Positions 57,421 through 64,000 of a stretch of DNA of 64,000 nt are shown in pieces. A model generated the notes under the pieces. That model saw only the letters and a list, made by a program, of their open reading frames with translations, had not been told where the DNA came from and did no database searches. Made by a program: the position numbers and the translations under genes. This DNA comes from Membranipora membranacea. Its lineage: Eukaryota; Bryozoa; Gymnolaemata; Cheilostomatida; Membraniporidae. Every line of letters starts with the position of its first letter. Within the stretch, counting starts at the first letter, position 1. The stretch lies in the NCBI GenBank assembly GCA_914767715.1, contig OU612065.1:36580001-36644000 (forward strand), given 5' to 3'.

Positions 57421-57798
57421 TGAAACATGGTATGGCCCTAAGATGCGGCCTTCCTCCAGCTCACAGTTTAGCTTTTCAATGACCACCCCGCGGTTCCTGG
57501 CGGGTTTTTGTCTTGGATTACATTATCGAAAGAAAAGGAGTTTACAGAAGGCCCCCCTATGCGACTGGTGTTATGATTCTCGATTCCGCTATTTATTTTA
57601 AACTTTGCACTAATTCTTAAAATGGAAAGTGTAAATAATGTTAGCTCTTAGTGAATACAGTAGTCACAAAGTTGTCACTGAAAAGGCGAGAGGGTGATTA
57701 GAACCTTCCACACTCGTCGATTCAATTCTAATTTGTAAAGACTATTCATGCACAGACGAAGCAGTATAATTGAACTGAGCTGGTTATTCTTTGCACAT

Positions 57799-58640
57799 TT
57801 AAACTTTCCATTTAAACTTTCCTACACTTGTAAATTTACAGCCCGTACAAGTGCATTTGCGTGCGTTGAAGTAAAAACACCTAAAGGACCTAACTACGTT
57901 GGATCGTTGGTATGATAGTGCCCGATAATGAGCCTGGCTTGTACTCCTTGGGCCTTCAGGTTCCATGTAAGCATTCTTTGACACAAACTCTGCCATATAA
58001 CAGCCCCATGGTACGCTTGGATTATTAGCTTTCATAAGTCGGAACTTTTTATCATATAAGGTTCCATCACCATTTCGAAAAAATATATGTTTTACCGTCT
58101 CGAGGTGTTCATTAGGGTAAGCTTTATCTCTGACTGTCATGTAAATCAGAAAAAAAATCAATAAATAGGTTGCATGAGAATATATCAGCCTTTTTGATGT
58201 TAGAGTCAAACTTTAATTGCCCATCTTTGACAATGAGGACCTGGTCCATCTCTTGCTGATTATCCGCGCGGAATAGCTTTTATTGCTCTACATCCTCTCC
58301 TTGTACTTTTTTCAGTTTGATCTTACTTGGCACATGGCTAGTATGGGGGGCATCTGACGCCACTAAGTAAGGAGTGTAGTCATTGTCAATAGCTGCCATA
58401 GTCATACCGTTGTTAGGTTGAAGGTCAACCGATGAATCCTCCTCCTCCTCCAGAGACATCTGTACTGAGGGTATTGTCGGAAGCTGAGCATGACTGACTG
58501 CCTGAGGCCGTTGATATCAGCTCTGTCACTGCTGGTCTTGCTAGCGTAGGTGAAGGGCTCCGTGACAATCCTGGAATCGGGTCCGGTCGCAGCAACCAAC
58601 CGTCATGATCCAGTCTCGTCTTGAGCCGAGGTTCCAAGCC
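57799..58640 (-). pseudogene. Gag-like remnant of the DIRS-like element
   Basis: Open pieces 58637-58425 (Ser/Pro-rich) and 58209-57799. The latter has FRCFYFNARKCTCTGCKF, like the single Cys-rich motif at the end of DIRS Gag proteins. Assigned mainly from position upstream of RT; moderate confidence. Confidence 0.55.
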
Positions 58641-59009
58641 CCGAGTTGCACCATCAGCTAAACAAAGGCGTTTTTTGCAAGGAATTTTTCTCCTCTCTGA
58701 CTATTAACTAGAGTTGATTTAAGAAATTTGGTTTTGTTACAAGCTCCTTAACTGCACCTTCTCCAGCTCCTTGTCTGATTTGTCTGACAAATTTCTCAAG
58801 CTTACGCTTCTTTGAGGCCTAAACTTTTTTGCTTGCCTATAATAGAGAGAGAAATGGTATTAGACAACCATGAAGACGTATGTCTTGTTCTAGCAGACAG
58901 CTTAATCAACAGCACAATTCTCCAACAAGTGAGGGGTGATCATGACCATCCGCACTCAGTTTGATTATTCTATTATTTTCAATTTATTTAAATCTAAGAT
59001 TTTTGAACT

Positions 59010-59530
59010 ACAATTTTTGTTGTTGGCTACAAGGTTTGAAAAAAAAACATCACAGGTGATGCAAGGTATTTACAGGCCATTTTATCTGTGTCAGTCAGAT
59101 GGACACCATCAGACCTCAAAATTAAGTGTCGGTCATACTTGTTTGACCATCTCCAGCTTACAATAATCTGGTTTGGATTTCTGGTAATAAGATCATTTAG
59201 CGCAGTCAATCTATTCATATAATTTGTCCATAGACAGGGAAAAACTGTTATAATAATAACTTTGGCGGCAAATTGGTCAAACAGGTTGGCATGGCCCCTC
59301 AAATTAACTTATAAACCGCTTGGAGTAATCCCATCTCCCAGACCGTTCATTCCTATCACCAGGATGATGCCGTCATAATGCTGTTGGTTAGCTGGGACCT
59401 CTAAATAGTTGGTCAGAGCTCCTCGGCGGCACCTTAATTCTACTGACAGATCTCTACTGCTGAAGTACACCCCAGCTTGATCTTTCAGTCATCGTGCATG
59501 TGAGTCCCCCACGACAAGTACCTACAGGTA
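59010..59530 (-). pseudogene. SGNH-hydrolase-like domain remnant
   Basis: Reads VVGDSHAR at the start, GIILVIGMNGLGDGI in the middle and SDGVHLTDTDK at the end: the Ser, Asn and Asp/His blocks of SGNH hydrolases. A TGA follows HAR and a TAA interrupts after TPSGL. Such domains are known in some Ngaro/DIRS and CR1 elements, which fits its place beside the RT. Confidence 0.7.
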
Positions 59531-60540
59531 GTTACAGGCTTTCCAAATTAGTATAAATTCAGGAATACAGAATATCTGAATCACCCCATAATCGTTAGCG
59601 AACACCCAAATATCACTAAATCTAGTTATTAAGTTCATGAAGTTGTTCTATTATCTGTTTCATTACCAATCCACAGGGCTTATTATTTCCGTCAGCACCA
59701 GAATGAAGCCAAGGACAAGCGAGTTGTAGTGGCAGTCTGCCTTAAACAATGAACTCATTCATTAGGCAGAGGTTAGGAAGTTTTTTTAAGGTGTGCCTTG
59801 GGAAGTAATGACAATGAATGATGAGTGAAATGATCGGAGTTACAAATGGAAGTTGGGTAGGAAAGTTCAAGGCATATCTCATAAAGAAGCTTGTCGTTGA
59901 ATATATTATTATTTTGTTTGATGCTCTCAGATTATGATATCATTTCCACAGGTAACATCAAATCACAGCTCAATATAAACAGTATGAAACATTGACGAGG
60001 TTTAGCCAAACATTCTCTTACTTACTCTTATAATAGAAGACATGTTTACAGTTGAGATTCAGGATCTGACAGAGACAAAATAGACAGACAGTGTTCACTG
60101 TCTCAAGGCTAGCAATCAAAGGATTGATGAGTTTAAATCTCCCACAATTCAATACAAAGTGATCACATAACTTCCTTGTTGCCAGATCAGTATTTTATAT
60201 AACATGCTGGAGTCGTCGGGGCTTGTTGGGAAGGCCAGACGACTTGAGGAAAATTTGATTTCTTTTATTGTATACCAATTTTACTGAAACTATGATATCA
60301 TATTTTGTCAATCATGGCAGCAAACATTTTGGTTTGGCTGCAATCTAGCCGCTGCATGTATTTGATACTCTATTCTGATATTCAGTAACAATATAAAGGG
60401 CATAGTTTAGAGAAAATATAGGGGAGGCAGAAATTGCTGAAGGCACAAAGGAACACCAACTGTGATGCTGTACGCTTGTCCGATGTGTTTGAAGGTGAAT
60501 AAATAGATTATTCAATAATAGTATTAATTGGGCTAGGGAG

Positions 60541-60790
60541 CGGCTGTGGTGCAATGGGTAAGGTATGGGTTTTATCATTCGAGAGGTCCCGCGTTCGATT
60601 CCCGGTTGGTCTTGTTGGTGTCAGGAAGAGCATCCGACCTCAAATGCTTCTCACACGGTATCACAGGGTATTGAGACTATGAATGGACGTGAGTTTTAGT
60701 ATTAAATGGGCTACCTTACTTAGCATTCTAGAGGAGGATGTGCCACCCTGCCTCCCCTAGGACTCAGGCCTCATTGTCGTATATGTATTA
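60541..60790 (+). repeat. tRNA-derived SINE
   Basis: Starts with a tRNA-like head: A box region TGGTGCAATGGGTAAGG and B box CGTTCGATTCCCGG (60591-60604). It is followed by a non-tRNA body with GTGTCAGGAAGAGCATCCG. The body, and the lack of a proper acceptor stem, argue against a functional tRNA. Confidence 0.75.
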
Positions 60791-61380
60791 GTACTAGTTG
60801 CATGTGCATTACCTGTGTATATATATATAAGATGTATTGGTGTGACCTATATGCATTTGACAGAGCAGCATGCAGCAGGTTCTGGGACTGTCATGTGACC
60901 TTTTTATAAGGCTATTAGCTAGCTTTACCTTTATTCTGCTGTCATTGTGTTGAGCGTCAAGCTGCTCACCAAAATCTGATCGACCTTCCCCAAGTTTTGA
61001 CAGCTTATATATACATCCTCTCAAGCCATCCACTTCTATGGTCTTCATAGCTGGAGATATAGACAGTTTTCTGAGCTCTGATTAAGGCCTCAATTCGGAG
61101 TTGTCCTCTCTCCGGTTTGGTACTTTTAACCCACGCCGCATAGGAAAAACGTGCTGAAAAGAGGGTTATCTTGATAACAGCCAATAATAGGATAAAAATT
61201 ATTTTTGATTCAGAATCTGCAGCATTGAAAACTTTGGGAAATAATTTTAGTATTTGGATAGTCAATTATAGCATTTTCTGCCTGTTTTGCGGACAATTTG
61301 GCAGAATTTTTCATGAGTCTCGTCACTAAAATTAAGATTTAACAACATTCAAGCCTCCAATGATTCTTTAGACCAGGTTC

Positions 61381-61453
61381 AATCATTAACAAGCGGAGAG
61401 AAAGTGCAGACGAAGACTTATTATCAGTGGTCGGTTGAAAAGACCACACCATG
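61381..61453 (+). pseudogene. Duplicate of the caspase gene's terminal exon
   Basis: After a TTTAG acceptor the frame reads NQVQSLTSGEKVQ, then TKTYYQWSVEKTTP and TGA, parallel to NLIQRFERAGEIN and KTYYQWRVRKNPT in the exon at 54542-54627. Phase at the acceptor is the same, so it could serve as an alternative last exon. No other caspase exon was found near it, so it may equally be the remnant of a tandem paralogue. Confidence 0.6.
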
Positions 61454-64000
61454 AGATTTTCTTCTCTCCATCTTCTGACAGATGATGATGATCACCTGAT
61501 TATATCTTCTTAGGTACAAACTAGTTGTATTACATATTAGTTGTATTTTCAAATTTCGGGGCTGTACAATCTATGGAAATACCTCCCGGTTCGCGCGAAG
61601 CTCGAAGGTTCAGTTTATGCTGCTGAGCTGTGTGGAATGGCGTGGTCATCATCTAGGGCGGCAGATCGATAGGCCCAGTGTCAAGTCCTGGAGGTAGATG
61701 TATGCGAAGTTTCGACTTGCACTGAGCTCGAGCTCAAAAAATTCAGGAAAACACACTGAAAAGAGGCGAATTTGTCAGTTTTGTTAATGCCCTTATGCTG
61801 TAAGATGCCTTCTACTCATCCAATTGATTTTCTCAGCTATCTTTAACATGTGAATCCAACTGGGCCAGTGAGTCTTCAGTTACATTTTATCATACTAGAG
61901 CAGACTTGCACCATTGTTTCATCTATTTTATTTCTATCAGAAAATATGAGGTTTTATTTTCCGCAGCTCTTTCTTATTGTGCGTATATACCAAATTATAT
62001 AATTATCAATCCTCCACAGTTCATGACTGGGAGACAGGAAATAAAAATATCATGATACGTATAACAGATATATCGTATATCTCGAGTTCTGAGTTTTATA
62101 TGTAGATAACTTAAAATTGTGGAAAAAGTTAATTTTAGTTAAATCCCTTTGAAAGCATTGTGCGCAAGCGCACTATATTCAGCCACGCCGCCAATTAGGA
62201 AATAAGTCGAATAAACACGGTATAGATATTCGCGTCCAAAAAGTCATTCGTCACAATCGGAATTTGACTTTAATGCCATTTCCATGGGGCGATTACTCCC
62301 GAAATCCTTACATAATCGATCCATGGAACCATAGTGAATACAAATTTATCTAGCCTACTGTTTAGTAAATATTGAGTAACAACAACAAAGGGAAAATATC
62401 ACTGTACAGTAAATGCGCAAAGAAAGTTTAAGTGTTTGAAGATTGGAAAGTTGAGACAACAAACCGATCTAATACACTATCCCAGACAGTAAGCATAGAG
62501 AGCAGAATTACGATAAAGAGTTACAGGGATTAGACGATTTAAATTTAGGTGACATAATTCATCCGAGACACTAAGAATTGAGTATATATTTCTTTTTATC
62601 CTGCATGGTCAGCCCTATCTCACTCCTGCATTGGCTCCATATCTGTATAAGATGGTCCTGGTTCTGACTATATTAATAAATATAAAATAAGAGGTCAATA
62701 ATAATCTGAGTAAATAACGAACAAAATCAGGCATTGCAAGTGTAACTCTGTCCTGTAAAATACAGGCAGCGTATGACTGATTATTTAGGACATTAGATAA
62801 TAAAACATGACACAGGATATTTTGTAAGTAGAATAATGTATTACTGTTCCAATATCTCAATAAGTTACTTTTTGTCTACAATCATCAATGCATGTTACTC
62901 AGTCAGTTACTGATGATAAGGGTATGTAAGATTTGCATGTGGAAAAATGAAAAATGTCTTCTGGGCATGAATTACTGATGGCAATGACGTATATTAGCAA
63001 TCACGGACCACAAACTTCGTGAATGGCCGAATAGCTCAGTGTGTAGAGCGTCTGCGGGCTCAGGGATAAACTTCTCGGTGAGAGTGGGGAAAAGAGGGAG
63101 GAGAAAAGAGAAAAAATGGAGGGGCAAAGGAAAAAAATAAGAAGAAGTTGTCTTCTCATTTTACGTGTCATGATAACTTCTGGGATATTTTATAGTTTTT
63201 TTTATAGACATAAAACATAACCTTGCGCATAGAGAGAGGTATACAATGAGCAATAGAAACGCTTTTTCAATTTGCAGATGGGGATTAATTACCTTATGAG
63301 TCATCTAAACAATTGACTTTTAATGGCTGGCAAAGAAATTCTTAGCAGTGAACTATTTGACCAGGTTGTTAATGACTTGATAGTCGCCAATAAAGGTTAG
63401 CTACGGCCCGCAACACTGTTTGTTCATCATTTCATATAGAGTAATCCTGTGTGTTAGCTTGCAATGTCCATTTAGTTATCTATGCTGCGACTTGATCAGC
63501 GATATAACAGAAACGGTATTATTTGCCAATTCAAGCAAAGAGTTTTATTTTGCGAAAGGTATGGGTACAAAGCTTGTAAGATAGGTTATATTGTATTTAA
63601 TAAGATACAAATTTAAGCAGATGATTTCTCAAAATTAAAACTATAGCACCTCGATGTTGACCTCAATGTCCTCAACAAAAAAATTAATCCTTTTTTCAGC
63701 CTGAAAAGTTGCTACTAAAAGTCAAGTCAAGTAAAAAGAACACGATAATATATCAAGCACAGCACTGTGTACAGGTCAGAAGACAGTCATAGGAAAATCC
63801 TTAGTAGGTATTTAAATAATATGTATGTCGACGTCATGTTGACCTTACAATACCTCATTGCACGCTGAATGCAGAATTTGAGGCTAATATTAAGATGGTT
63901 GAGACTGCAGCTCAGCTCGTATGGCCGTACGAATGCGGACAAGATTTGTTGAAGTGTTCTTTGCAGCAGGTGATGAGTTGGCAGCGTGCAGTCAACGTAT
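61454..64000. other. Mostly unassigned sequence
   Basis: No coding region I can support. It holds the right copy of the 350-bp direct repeat (62345-62690), a purine-rich run at 63085-63150 and the tRNA-like fragment at 63022. Short open frames here have no recognisable motifs. Confidence 0.4.
63022..63064 (+). repeat. tRNA-like 5' fragment (SINE head or tRNA relic)
   Basis: TAGCTCAGTGTGTAGAGCG is a textbook tRNA D-arm/A-box sequence, but no B box or matching 3' half follows within 80 bases. Best read as a truncated SINE head, not a working tRNA gene. Confidence 0.6.

Larger units (their letters stand above)
56190..59530 (-). mobile_element. Decayed DIRS/Ngaro-like retrotransposon
   Basis: Minus-strand order is an SGNH-hydrolase-like frame (59530-59010), Gag-like frames (58640-57799), then reverse transcriptase and RNase H (57420-56190). 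RT/RH motifs match tyrosine-recombinase retroelements: KFRLIHYMSKPYGTSVN, NIDNFLILALSHQ, LKYLGFPISPQKT, HHRLNENVRADLRVW and a final GCHIAGSLRVIADKLSRKL. Multiple stops and frameshifts are present. No tyrosine recombinase frame was recognised. Confidence 0.78.

Noticed and set aside
60809-61265. Two minus-strand open frames of about 80 codons
   Set aside because: No recognisable domain, no convincing splice partners, and no repeat of either frame elsewhere in the window; left unannotated.
63022-63064. Functional tRNA gene
   Set aside because: Good A box but no B box, T-arm or acceptor stem partner within tRNA length.

Overview
The window is animal nuclear DNA. It is AT-rich, the genes are cut into many short exons by introns of about 100 bp to several kb with GT/AG ends, and it is full of DNA-transposon relics, foldback MITEs, a LINE and a tyrosine-recombinase-type retroelement. 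A BRM/BRG1 remodeller, a Roc-COR protein and a metazoan-type caspase point to an animal. The compact introns and an LRR-Roc-COR/caspase gene suggest an early-branching lineage; a sponge is my best guess, and that is inference only.

Layout. (1) 393-11267, minus strand: the SWI/SNF ATPase gene (SMARCA4/2, brm). Twenty exons run from just before HSA through BRK, the SNF2 ATPase halves and SnAC to just before the bromodomain. The bromodomain lies beyond the left edge, and no QLQ/N-terminal exon was found. (2) 11676-16993, minus: two transposase-derived multi-exon genes. One is hAT-like (11676-13380). The other resembles a DDE transposase family I tentatively call Kolobok-like (14262-16993) and is broken. 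(3) 17501-23079: a nearly complete but disabled LINE (ORF1 with PHD and RRM-like parts; ORF2 with endonuclease and reverse transcriptase), bracketed by two members of one 8-bp-TSD foldback family. (4) 24168-54627, plus: one long gene with 19 coding exons and a predicted 1577-residue protein. Its order is N-terminal region, eight cassette exons of two LRRs each, Roc GTPase, COR, linker, then a complete caspase domain with catalytic His and Cys. Every exon phase I checked joins. The 22 kb LRR part is a tandem array of duplicated exon-plus-intron units with dead copies between them. (5) 54628-64000: 3' flank, a decayed DIRS/Ngaro-like element on the minus strand, a duplicate of the caspase gene's terminal exon at about 61.4 kb, a tRNA-derived SINE, and sequence I could not assign.

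The exciting candidate is region 4: a predicted receptor-like protein in which a diversifying LRR sensor and a Roc-COR switch are fused directly to the protease that such systems normally recruit through adaptor domains. Exon cassettes that are phase-symmetric, and that differ mostly at predicted exposed LRR strand positions, look like a way to diversify recognition. That functional reading is inference; the domain order and exon phases are read directly from the sequence.
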